A stretch of DNA of 64,000 nt from Nematostella vectensis (lineage: Eukaryota; Cnidaria; Anthozoa; Actiniaria; Edwardsiidae). Both the position numbers and the translations under genes were made by a program. Below, one piece after another: positions 1 through 15,339 of this stretch. The stretch lies in contig NW_026019251.1 of assembly GCF_932526225.1 (NCBI RefSeq), positions 32,336 through 96,335 of the forward strand, read 5' to 3'. The notes under the pieces were generated by a model. It was not told the origin of the DNA, did not search any database, and saw nothing but the letters and a program-made list of their open reading frames with translations. Each line of letters opens with the position of its first letter. The stretch's first letter is position 1.

Positions 1-3000
1 AATGATGAGTAATGATGATAAATGATGATTAATGATTATCAATGATGATTAATGATGATTAATGATGATTAATGATGATCAATGATGATTAATGATGATC
101 AATGATGATTAATGATGGTCAATGATGATCAATGATGATTTATGATGATCAATGATGATCAATGATGATTTATGATGATCAATGATGATTAATTATGATC
201 AATGATGATTAATTATGATCAATGATGATTAATGATGATCAATGATGATTAATGATGATTAATGATGATCAATGATGATTTATGATGATCAATGATGATT
301 TATGATGATCAATGATGATTAATGATGATCAATGATGATTAATGATGATTTATGATGATCAATGATGATTAATGATGATTAATGATGAGTAATGATGATT
401 ATTGATGAGTAATGATGAGTAATGATGATTAATGATGATTAATGATGATTAATGATGATTAATGATGATTAATGATGATTAATGATGAGTAATGATGATT
501 AATGATGATTAATGATGAGTAATGATGAGTAATGATGAGTAATGATGATTTATGATGATTTATGATGAGTAATGATGATTTATGATGAGTAATGATGATT
601 TATGATGATTAATGATGATTAATGATGATCAATGATGATTAATGATGATTAATGATGATTAATGATGATTAATGATGATTAATGATGATCAATGATGATC
701 AATGATGATCAATGATGATCAATGATAATCAATGATGATTAATGATGATCAATGATGATTAATGATGTTCAATGATGATCAATGATGATCAATGATGATT
801 AATGATGATCAATGATGATTAATGATGAGTAATTATGATTAATGATGAGTAATGATGAGTAATGATGATTAATGATGAGTAATGATGATAAATGATGAGT
901 AATGACGAGTAATGATGAGTAATGACGAGTAATGACGAGTAATGACGAGTAATGACGAGTAATGATGAGTAATGACGAGTAATGATGAGTAATGATGAGT
1001 AATGATGATTAATGATGATTAATGATGATTAATGATGAGTAATGATGAGTAATGATGAGTAATGATGAGTAATGATGAGTAATGATGAGTAATGATGAGT
1101 AATGATAATTAATGATGAGTAATGATGATTAATGATGATTAATGATGAGTAATGATGAGTAATGATGAGTAATGATGAGTAATGATGAGTAATGATGATT
1201 AATGATGATTAATGATTATCAATGATGATTAATGATGATTAATGATGATCAATGATGATCAATGATGATTAATGATGATCAATGATGATTAATGATGATC
1301 AATGATGATTAATGATGATTTATGATGATCAATGATAATTTATGATGATCAATGATGATCAATGATGATTAATGATGATCAATGATGATTAATGATGATT
1401 TATGATGATCAATGATGATCAATGATGATCAATGATGATCAATGATGATTAATGATGAGTAATGATGATTATTGATGAGTAATGATGAGTAATGATGATC
1501 AATGATGATCAATGATGATTAATGATGAGTAATGATGATTATTGATGAGTAATGATAATTAATGATGAGTAATGATGAGTAATGATGAGTAATGATGATT
1601 TATGATGATTAATGATGATTAATGATGAGTAATGATGATGAATGATGATTAATGATGATTAATGATGATTAATGATGAGTAATGATGATTAATGATGATT
1701 AATGATGAGTAATAATGAGTAATGATGAGTAATGATGAGTAATGATGAGTAATGATGAGTAATGATGAGTAATGATGAGTAATGACGATTAATGATGAGT
1801 AATGATGATTAATGATGATTAATGATGAGTAATGATGAGTAATGATGATTAATGATGAGTAATGATGATTAATGATGATTAATGACGATTAATGATGATT
1901 AATGATGAGTAAGGATGATTAATGATGAGTAATAATGAGTAATGATGATTAATGATGAGTAATGATGAGTAATGACGAGTAATGATGATTAATGATGATT
2001 AATGATGAGTAATGATGATTAATGATGATTAATGATGAGTAATGATGATTAATGATGATTAATGATGATTAATGATGATTAATGATGATTAATGATGATT
2101 AATGATGAATAATGATGAGTAATGATGAGTAATGATGAGTAATGATGAGTAATGATGAGTAATGATGAGTAATGATGAGTAATGATGAGTAATGATGAGT
2201 AATGATGAGTAATGATGAGTAATGATGAGTAATGATGAGTAATGATGAGTAATGATGAGTAATGATGAGTAATGATGAGTAATGATGAGTAATGATGATT
2301 AATGATGAGTAATGATGATTAATGATGAGTAATGATGATTAATGATGATTAATGATGAGTAATGATGATTAATGATGAGTAATGATGAGTAATGATGATT
2401 AATGATGAGTAATGATGAGTAATGACGAGTAATGATGAGTAAGGATGATTAATGATGAGTAATGAGGATTAATGATGAGTAATGATGATTAATGATGAGT
2501 AATGAGGATTAATGATGAGTAATGATAATTAATGATGAGTAATGATGAGTAATGATGATTAATGATGAGTAATGATGAGTAATAATGAGTAATGATGAGT
2601 AAGGATGATTAGTGATGAGTAATGATGAGTAATGATGAGTAATGATGAGTAATGATGATTAATGATGAGTAATGATGAGTAATGATGAGTAATGATGAGT
2701 AATGATGAGTAATGATGAGTAATGATGATTAATGATGAGTAACGATGAGTAATGATGATTAATGATGAGTAACGATGAGTAATGATGAGTAATGATGAGT
2801 AATGATGATTAATGATGATTTATGATGAGTAATGATGATTAATGATGAGTAATGATGATTAATGATGATTAATGATTAGTAATGATGAGTAATGATGAGT
2901 AATGATGAGTAATGATGAGTAATGATGAGTAATGATGATCAATGATGATTAATGATGATCAATGATGATTAATGATGATTAATGATGATCAATGATGAGT

Positions 3001-6000
3001 AATGATGAGTAATGATGATTAATGATGAGTAATGATGATTAATGATGAGTAATGATGATTAATGATGATTAATGATGAGTAATGATGATTAATGATGAGT
3101 AATGATGATTAATGATGATTAATGATGAGTAATGATGATTAATGATGATTAATGATGATTAATGATGATCAATGATGATCAATGATGATCAATGATGATC
3201 AATGATGATTAATGATGATTAATGATGATCAATGATGATTAATGATGATCAATGATAATTAATGATGATTAATGATGATTAATGATGAGTAATGATGAGT
3301 AATAATGATTAATGATGATTAATGATTAGTAATGATGAGTAATGATAAGTAATGATGAGTAAGGATGATTAGTGATGAGTAATGATGAGTAATGATGAGT
3401 AATGATGAGTAATGATGAGTAATGATGAGTAATGATGATCAATGATGATTAATGATGATCAATGATGATCAATGATGATTAATGATGATCAATGATGAGT
3501 AATGATGAGTAATGATGATTAATGATGAGTAATGATGATTAATGATGAGTAATGATGATTAATGATGATTAATGATGAGTAATGATGATTAATGATGAGT
3601 AATGATGATTAATGATGAGTAATGATGATTAATGATGATTAATGATGATTAATGATGATCAATGATGATTAATGATGATCAATGATGATCAATGATGAGT
3701 AATGATGAGTAATGATGATTAATGATGAGTAATGATGAGTAATGACGAGTAATGATGATTAATGATGATTAATGATGAGTAATGATGATTAATGATGATT
3801 AATGATGATTAATGATGATTAATGATGATTAATGATGAGTAATGATGAGTAATGATGAGTAATGATGAGTAATGATGAGTAATGATGAGTAATGATGAGT
3901 AATGATGAGTAATGATGAGTAAGGACGAGTAATGATGAGTAATGATGAGTAATGATGAGTAATTATGAGTAATGATGAGTAATGATGAGTAATGATGAGT
4001 AATGATGAGTAATGATGAGTAATGATGATTAATGATGAGTAATGATGAGTAATAATGATTAATGATGATTAATGATGAGTAATGATGAGTAATGATGAGT
4101 AATGATGAGTAAGGATGATTAGTGATGAGTAATGATGAGTAATGATGAGTAATGATGAGTAATGATGATTAATGATGAGTAATGATGAGTAATGATGAGT
4201 AATGATGAGTAATGATGAGTAATGATGAGTAATGATGAGTAATGATGATTAATGATGAGTAACGATGAGTAATGATGATTAATGATGAGTAACGATGAGT
4301 AATGATGAGTAATGATGAGTAATGATGATTAATGATGATTTATGATGAGTAATGATGATTAATGATGAGTAATGATGATTAATGATGATTAATGATTAGT
4401 AATGATGAGTAATGATGAGTAATGATGAGTAATGATGAGTAATGATGAGTAATGATGATCAATGATGATTAATGATGATCAATGATGATTAATGATGATT
4501 AATGATGATCAATGATGAGTAATGATGAGTAATGATAAATGATGAGTAATGATGATTAATGATGAGTAATGATGATTAATGATAAATAATGATGAGTAAT
4601 GATGAGTAATGATGATTAATGATGATCAATGATGATCAATGATGATTAATGATGATCAATGATGATTTATGATGATCAATGATGATTAATGATGATCAAT
4701 GATGATTAATGATGATTTATGATGATCAATGATGATTAATGATGATTAATGATGACTAATGATGAGTAATGATGATTATTGATGAGTAATGACGAGTAAT
4801 GATGATTAATGATGATTAATGATGATTAATGATGATTAATGATGATTAATGATGATTAATGATGAGTAATGATGAGTAATGATGAGTAATGATGAGTAAT
4901 GATGAGTAATGATGAGTAATGATGAGTAATGATGATTAATGATGAGTAATGATGATTAATGATGAGTAATGATGATTAATGATGATTAATGATGAGTAAT
5001 GATGATTAATGATGAGTAATGATGATCAATGATGATTAATGATGATTAATGATGATCAATGATGATTTATGATGATCAATGATGATTTATGATGATCAAT
5101 GATGATTAATGATGATCAATGATGATTAATGATGATTTATGATGATCAATGATGATTGATGATGATTAATGATGAGTAATGATGATTATTGATGAGTAAT
5201 GATGAGTAATGATGATTAATGATGATTAATGATGATTAATGATGATTAATGATGATTAATGATGATTAATGATGAGTAATGATGAGTAATGATGATTAAT
5301 GATGAGTAATGATGAGTAATGATGAGTAATGATGATTTATGATGATTTATGATGAGTAATGATGATTTATGATGAGTAATCATGATTTATGATGATTAAT
5401 GATGATTAATGATGATCAATGATGATTAATGATGATTAATGATGATTAATGATGATTAATGATGATTAATGATGATCAATGATGATCAATGATGATCAAT
5501 GATGATCAATGATAATCAATGATGATTAATGATGATCAATGATGATTAATGATGATCAATGATGATCAATGATGATCAATGATGATTAATGATGATCAAT
5601 GATGATTAATGATGAGTAATTATGATTAATGATGAGTAATGATGAGTAATGATGATTAATGATGAGTAATGACGAGTAATGATGAGTAATGACGAGTAAT
5701 GACGAGTAATGACGAGTAATGACGAGTAATGATGAGTAATGACGAGTAATGATGAGTAATGATGAGTAATGATGATTAATGATGATTAATGATGATTAAT
5801 GATGAGTAATGATGAGTAATGATGAGTAATGATGAGTAATGATGAGTAATGATGAGTAATGATGAGTAATGATGAGTAATGATAATTAATGATGAGTAAT
5901 GATGATTAATGATGATTAATGATGAGTAATGATGAGTAATGATGAGTAATGATGAGTAATGATGATTAAAAATGATTAATGATGATTAATGATTATCAAT

Positions 6001-9000
6001 GATGATTAATGATGATTAATGATGATCAATGATGATCAATGATGATTAATGATGATCAATGATGATTAATGATGATCAATGATGATTAATGATGATTTAT
6101 GATGATCAATGATAATTTATGATGATCAATGATGATCAATGATGATTAATGATGATCAATGATGATTAATGATGATTTATGATGATCAATGATGATCAAT
6201 GATGATCAACAATGATCAATGATGATTAATAATGAGTAATGATGATTATTGATGAGTAATGATGAGTAAAGATGATCAATGATGATCAATGATGATTAAT
6301 GATGAGTAATGGTAAGTAATGGTGAGTAATGATGATTAATGGTGATTAATGGTGATTAATGATGAGTAATGATGATTTATGATGATTAATGATGATTAAT
6401 GATGAGTAATGATGATGAATGATGATTAATGATGATTAATGATGATTAATGATGAGTAATGATGATTAATGATGATTAATGATGAGTAATGATGAGTAAT
6501 GATGAGTAATGATGAGTAATGATGAGTAATGATGAGTAATGATGAGTAATGATGAGTAATGACGATTAATGATGAGTAATGATGATTAATGATGATTAAT
6601 GATGAGTAATGATGATTAATGATGAGTAATGATGATTAATGATGATTAATGACGATTAATGATGATTAATGATGAGTAAGGACGATTAATGATGAGTAAT
6701 GATGAGTAATGATGATTAATGATGAGTAATGATGAGTAATGACGAGTAATGATGATTAATGATGATTAATGATGAGTAATGATGATTAATGATGATTAAT
6801 GATGAGTAATGATGATTAATGATGATTAATGATGATTAATGATGATTAATGATGATTAATGATGATTAATGATGAGTAATGATGAGTAATGATGAGTAAT
6901 GATGAGTAATGATGAGTAATGATGAGTAATGATGAGTAATGATGAGTAATGATGAGTAATGATGAGTAATGATGAGTAATGATGAGTAATGATGAGTAAT
7001 GATGAGTAATGATGAGTAATGATTAGTAATGATGAGTAATGATGAGTAATGATGAGTAATGATGAGTAATGATGATTAATGATGAGTAATGATGATTAAT
7101 GATGAGTAATGATGATTAATGATGATTAATGATGAGTAATGATGATTAATGATGAGTAATGATGAGTAATGATGATTAATGACGAGTAATGATGAGTAAT
7201 GACGAGTAATGATGAGTAATGATGATTAATGATGAGTAATGAGGATTAATGATGAGTAATGATGATTAATGATGAGTAATGAGGATTAATGATGAGTAAT
7301 GATGATTAATGATGAGTAATGATGAGTAATGATGATTAATGATGAGTAATGATGAGTAATAATGAGTAATGATGAGTAAGGATGATTAGTGATGAGTAAT
7401 GATGAGTAATGATGAGTAATGATGAGTAATGATGATTAATGATGAGTAATGATGAGTAATGATGAGTAATGATGATTAATGATGAGTAATGATGAGTAAT
7501 GATGATTAATGATGAGTAACGATGAGTAATGATGATTAATGATGAGTAACGATGAGTAATGATGAGTAATGATGAGTAATGATGATTAATGATGATTTAT
7601 GATGAGTAATGATGATTAATGATGAGTAATGATGATTAATGATGATTAATGATTAGTAATGATGAGTAATGATGAGTAATGATGAGTAATGATGAGTAAT
7701 GATGAGTAATGATGATCAATGATGATTAATGATGATCAATGATGATTAATGATGATTAATGATGATCAATGATGAGTAATGATGAGTAATGATGATTAAT
7801 GATGAGTAATGATGATTAATGATGAGTAATGATGATTAATGATGATTAATGATGAGTAATGATGATTAATGATGAGTAATGATGATTAATGATGATTAAT
7901 GATGAGTAATGATGATTAATGATGATTAATGATGATTAATGATGATCAATGATGATCAATGATGATCAATGATGATCAATGATGATTAATGATGATTAAT
8001 GATGATCAATGATGATTAATGATGATCAATGATAATTAATGATGATTAATGATGATTAATGATGAGTAATGATGAGTAATAATGATTAATGATGATTAAT
8101 GATTAGTAATGATGAGTAATGATGAGTAATGATGAGTAAGGATGATTAGTGATGAGTAATGATGAGTAATGATGAGTAATGATGAGTAATGATGAGTAAT
8201 GATGAGTAATGATGATCAATGATGATTAATGATGATCAATGATGATCAATGATGATTAATGATGATCAATGATGAGTAATGATGAGTAATGATGATTAAT
8301 GATGAGTAATGATGATTAATGATGAGTAATGATGATTAATGATGATTAATGATGAGTAATGATGATTAATGATGAGTAATGATGATTAATGATGAGTAAT
8401 GATGATTAATGATGATTAATGATGATTAATGATGATCAATGATGATTAATGATGATCAATGATGATCAATGATGAGTAATGATGAGTAATGATGATTAAT
8501 GATGAGTAATGATGAGTAATGACGAGTAATGATGATTAATGATGATTAATGATGAGTAATGATGATTAATGATGATTAATGATGATTAATGATGATTAAT
8601 GATGATTAATGATGATTAATGATGATTAATGATGATTAATGATGATTAATGATGAGTAATGATGAGTAATGATGAGTAATGATGAGTAATGATGAGTAAT
8701 GATGAGTAATGATGAGTAATGATGAGTAATGATGAGTAATGATGAGTAATGATGAGTAATGATGAGTAATGATGAGTAATGATGAGTAATGATGAGTAAT
8801 GATGAGTAATGATGAGTAATGATGAGTAATGATGAGTAATGATGAGTAATGATGAGTAATGATGATTAATGATGAGTAATGATGAGTAATAATGATTAAT
8901 GATGATTAATGATGAGTAATGATGAGTAATGATGAGTAATGATGAGTAAGGATGATTAGTGATGAGTAATGATGAGTAATGATGAGTAATGATGAGTAAT

Positions 9001-9384
9001 GATGATTAATGATAAGTAATGATGAGTAATGATGAGTAATGATGAGTAATGATGAGTAATGATGAGTAATGATGAGTAATGATGATTAATGATGAGTAAC
9101 GATGAGTAATGATGATTAATGATGAGTAACGATGAGTAATGATGAGTAATGATGAGTAATGATGATTAATGATGAATTATGATGAGTAATGATGATTAAT
9201 GATGAGTAATGATGATTAATGATGATTAATGATGATTAATGATTAGTAATGATGAGTAATGATGAGTAATGATGAGTAATGATGAGTAATGATGAGTAAT
9301 GATGATCAATGATGATTAATGATGATCAATGATGATTAATGATGATTAATGATGATCAATGATGAGTAATGATGAGTAATGATA
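1..9384. repeat. Higher-order duplication, about 4.8 kb
   Basis: The order of variants in the first ~4.5 kb recurs ~4.8 kb further on. Matching landmarks are the TATGATGATT cluster (541 and 5328), AATGATTATC (1211 and 5988), the AAGGATGATT-AGTGATGAG pair (2601/3361/4111 and 7378/8138/8948) and the 7-bp truncated unit (4531 and 9378). The offset drifts from about 4767 to 4847 bp, so a few whole units were gained or lost after duplication. The pairing rests on reading by eye; a dot plot would fix the ends. Confidence 0.8.
2601..4130. repeat. Higher-order repeat, about 750 bp
   Basis: The rare pair AAGGATGATT-AGTGATGAG occurs at 2601, 3361 and 4111. Each is followed by a similar run of GAGT units, and two of the three by paired AACGATGAGT units. 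The spacing is 760 and 750 bp. The equivalent trio sits at 7378, 8138 and 8948 in the 4.8-kb duplicate. Confidence 0.75.
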
Positions 9385-12300
9385 AATGATGAGTAATGAT
9401 GATTAATGATGAGTAATGATGATTAATGATGATTAATGATGAGTAATGATGAGTAATGATGATTAATGATGATCAATGATGATCAATGATGATTAATGAT
9501 GATTAATGATGATTAATGATTATTAATGATGATTAATGATGATCAATGATGATCAATGATGATCAATGATAATTAATGATGGTTAATGATGATTAATGAT
9601 ATTCAATGATGATTAATGATGATTAATGATGATCAATGATGATCAATGATGATCAATGATGATTAATGATGATTAATGATGATTTATGATGATTAATGAT
9701 GAGTAATGATGAGTAATGATGATTAATGATAAGTAATGATGATTAATGATGAGTAATGATGAGTAATGATGATTAATGATGATTAATGATGAGTAATGAT
9801 GAGTAATGATGAGTAATGATGATTAATGACGAGTAATGACGAGTAATGACGAGTAATGATGATTAATGATGAGTAATGATGAGTAATGATGATTAATGAT
9901 GAGTAATGATGAGTAATGATGAGTAATGATAATTAATGATGAGTAATGATGAGTAATGATGATTAATGATGATTAATGATGAGTAATGATGAGTAATGAT
10001 GAGTAATGATGAGTAATGATGAGTAATGATGAGTAATGATGAGTAATGATGAGTAATGATGAGTAATGATGAGTAATGATGAGTAATGATGAGTAATGAT
10101 GAGTAATGATGAGTAATGATGATAAATGATGAGTAATGATGATTAATGATGATTAATGATGAGTAATGATGATTAATGATGATTAATGATGATTAATGAT
10201 GATCAATGATGATCAATGATGATCAATGATGATCAATGATGATTAATGATGATTAATGATGATCAATGATGATTAATGATGATCAATGATAATTAATGAT
10301 GATTAATGATGATTAATGATGAGTAATGATGAGTAATGATGATTAATGATGATTAATGATTAGTAATGATGAGTAATGATGAGTAATGATGAGTAAGGAT
10401 GATTAGTGACGAGTAATGATGAGTAATGATGAGTAATGATGAGTAATGATGAGTAATGATGAGTAATGATGATCAATGATGATTAATGATGATCAATGAT
10501 GATCAATGATGATTAATGATGATCAATGATGAGTAATGATGAGTAATGATGATTAATGATGAGTAATGATGATTAATGATGAGTAATGATGATTAATGAT
10601 GATTAATGATGAGTAATGATGATTAATGATGAGTAATGATGATTAATGATGAGTAATGATGATTAATGATGATTAATGATGATTAATGATGATCAATGAT
10701 GATTAATGATGATCAATGATGATCAATGATGAGTAATGATGAGTAATGATGATTAATGATGAGTAATGATGAGTAATGACGAGTAATGATGATTAATGAT
10801 GATTAATGATGATTAATGATGATTAATGATGATTAATGATGATTAATGATGATTAATGATGATTAATGATGATTAATGATGATTAATGATGATTAATGAT
10901 GATTAATGATGAGTAATGATGAGTAATGATGAGTAATGATGAGTAATGATGAGTAATGATGAGTAATGATGAGTAATGATGAGTAATGATGAGTAATGAT
11001 GAGTAATGATGAGTAATGATGAGTAATGATGAGTAATGATGAGTAATGATGAGTAATGATGAGTAATGATGAGTAATGATGAGTAATGATGAGTAATGAT
11101 GATTAATGATGAGTAATGATGAGTAATAATGATTAATGATGATTAATGATGAGTAATGATGAGTAATGATGAGTAATGATGTGTAAGGATGATTAGTGAT
11201 GAGTAATGATGAGTAATGATGAGTAATGATGAGTAATGATGATTAATGATGAGTAATGATGAGTAATGATGAGTAATGATGAGTAATGATGAGTAATGAT
11301 GAGTAATGATGAGTAATGATGATTAATGATGAGTAACGATGAGTAATGATGATTAATGATGAGTAACGATGAGTAATGATGAGTAATGATGAGTAATGAT
11401 GATTAATGATGATTTATGATGAGTAATGATGATTAATGATGAGTAATGATGATTAATGATGATTAATGATGATTAATGATTAGTAATGATGAGTAATGAT
11501 GAGTAATGATGAGTAATGATGAGTAATGATGAGTAATGATGAGTAATGATGATCAATGATGATTAATGATGATCAATGATGATTAATGATGATTAATGAT
11601 GATCAATGATGAGTAATGATGAGTAATGATAAATGATGAGTAATGATGATTAATGATGAGTAATGATGATTAATGATGATTAATGATGAGTAATGATGAG
11701 TAATGATGATTAATGATGATCAATGGTGATCAATGATGATTAATGATGATTAATGATGATTAATGATGATTAATGATGATTAATGATGATTAATGATGAT
11801 CAATGATGATCAATGATGATCAATGATAATTAATGATGATTAATGATGATTAATGATATTCAATGATGATTAATGATGATTAATGATGATCAATGATGAT
11901 CAATGATGATCAATGATGATTAATGATGATTAATGATGATTTATGATGATTAATGATGAGTAATGATGAGTAATGATGATTAATGATAAGTAATGATGAT
12001 TAATGATGAGTAATTATGAGTAATGATGATTAATGATGATTAATGATGAGTAATGATGAGTAATGATGATTAATGATGAGTAATGATGATTAATGATGAT
12101 TAATGATGATTAATGATTAGTAATGATGAGTAATGATGAGTAATGATGAGTAATGATGAGTAATGATGAGTAATGATGATCAATGATGATTAATGATGAT
12201 CAATGATGATTAATGATGATTAATGATGATCAATGATGAGTAATGATGAGTAATGATAAATGATGAGTAATGATGATTAATGATGAGTAATGATGATTAA

Positions 12301-15300
12301 TGATGATTAATGATGAGTAATGATGAGTAATGATGATTAATGATGATCAATGATGATCAATGATGATTAATGATGATTAATGATGATTAATGATGATTAA
12401 TGATGATCAATGATGATCAATGATGATCAATGATAATTAATGATGATTAATAATGATTAATGATATTCAATGATGATTAATGATGATTAATGATGATCAA
12501 TGATGATCAATGATGATCAATGATGATTAATGATGATTAATGATGATTTATGATGATTAATGATGAGTAATGATGAGTAATGATGATTAATGATAAGTAA
12601 TGATGATTAATGATGAGTAATGATGAGTAATGATGATTAATGATGATTAATGATGAGTAATGATGAGTAATGATAAGTAATGATGATTAATGACGAGTAA
12701 TGACGAGTAATGACGAGTAATGATGATTAATGATGAGTAATGATGAGTAATGATGATTAATGATGAGTAATGATGAGTAATGATGAGTAATGATAATTAA
12801 TGATGAGTAATGATGAGTAATGACGATTAATGATGATTAATGATGAGTAATGATAAGTAATGATGAGTAATGATGAGTAATGATGAGTAATGATGAGTAA
12901 TGATGAGTAATGATGAGTAATGATGAGTAATGATGAGTAATGATGAGTAATGATGAGTAATGATGAGTAATGATGAGTAATGATGAGTAATGATGAGTAA
13001 TGATGAGTAATGATGAGTAATGATGAGTAATGATGAGTAATGATGATTAATGATGATTAATGATGATTAATGATGAGTAATGATGAGTAATGATGATTAA
13101 TGATGATTAATGATGAGTAATGATGAGTAATGATGATTAATGATGATTAATGAGGATTAATGATGATTAATGATGATTAATGATGAGTAATGATGAGTAA
13201 TGATGAGTAATGATGATTAATGATGAGTAATGATGAGTAATGATGAGTAATGATGATTAATGATGAGTAATGATGAGTAATGATGAGTAAGGATGAGTAA
13301 GGATGATTAATGATGAGTAATGATGAGTAATGATGAGTAATGATGATTAATGATGATTAATGATGAGTAATGATGAGTAATGATGATAAATGATGATTAA
13401 TGATTATCAATGATGATTAATGATGATTAATGATGATTAATGATGATCAATGATAATTAATGATGATCAATGATGATTAATGATGGTCAATGATGATCAA
13501 TGATGATTTATGATGATCAGAGATGATCAATGATGATTTATGATGATCAATGATGATTAATGATGAGTAATGATGATTAATGATGAGTAATGATGAGTAA
13601 TGATGATTAATGATGAGTAATGATGATTAATGATGAGTAATGACGAGTAATGATGAGTAATGACGAGTAATGACGAGTAATGACGAGTAATGACGAGTAA
13701 TGATGAGTAATGACGAGTAATGACGAGTAATGATGAGTAATGATGATTAATGATGATTAATGATGATTAATGATGAGTAATGATGAGTAATGATGAGTAA
13801 TGATGAGTAATGATGAGTAATGATGAGTAATGATGAGTAATGATAATTAATGATGATTAATGATGATTAATGATGATTAATGATGAGTAATGATGAGTAA
13901 TGATGAGTAATGATGATTAATGATAATTAATGATGATTAATGATTATCAATGATGATTGATGATGATTAATGATGATCAATGATGATCAATGATGATTAA
14001 TGATGATCAATGATGATTAATGATGATCAATGATGATTAATGATGATTTATGATGATCAATGATAATTTATGATGATCAATGATGATCAATGATGATTAA
14101 TGATGATCAATGATGATTAATGATGATTTATGATGATCAATGATGATCAATGATGATCAATGATGATTAATGATGATTAATGATGAGTAATGATGATTAT
14201 TGATGAGTAATGATGAGTAATGATGAGTAATGATGATTAATGATGAGTAATGAAGAGTAATGATGATTAATGATGAGTAATGATGATTAATGATGAGTAA
14301 TGATGAGTAATGATGAGTAATGATGATTTATGATGATTAATGATGATTAATGATGAGTAATGATGATGAATGATGATTAATGATGATTAATTATGATTAA
14401 TGATGAGTAATGATGATTAATGATGAGTAATGATGAGTAATGATGAGTAATGATGAGTAATGATGAGTAATGATGAGTAATGATGAGTAATGATGAGTAA
14501 TGATGAGTAATAATGAGTAATGATGAGTAATGACGATTAATGATGATTAATGATGATTAATGATGATTAATGATGAGTAATGATGATTAATGATGAGTAA
14601 TGATGATTAATGATGATTAATGACGATTAATGATGATTAATGATGAGTAATGATGAGTAATGATGACTAATGATAAGTAATGATGATTAATGATGAGTAA
14701 TGATGAGTAATGATGATTAATGATGAGTAATGATGAGTAATGACGAGTAATGATGATTAATGATGATTAATGATGAGTAATGATGATTAATGATGATTAA
14801 TAATGATTAATGATGATTGATGATGATTAATGATGATTAATGATGATTAATGATGAGTAATGATGAGTAATGATGAGTAATGATGAGTAATGATGAGTAA
14901 TGATGAGTAATGATGAGTAATGATGAGTAATGATGAGTAATGATGAGTAATGATGAGTAATGATGAGTAATGATGAGTAATGATGAGTAATGATGAGTAA
15001 TGATGAGTAATGATGAGTAATGATGAGTAATGATGATTAATGATGAGTAATGATGATTAATGATTGAGTAATGATGATTAATGATGATTAATGATGAGTA
15101 ATGATGATTAATGATGAGTAATGATGAGTAATGATGATTAATGATGAGTAATGATGAGTAATGACGAGTAATGATGAGTAATGATGATTAATGATGAGTA
15201 ATGAGGATTAATGATGAGTAATGATGATTAATGATGAGTAATGATGAGTAATGATGATTAATGATGAGTAATGAAGAGTAATAATGATTAATGATGATTA

Positions 15301-15339
15301 TTGATGAGTAATGATGAGTAATGATGAGTAATGATGAGT

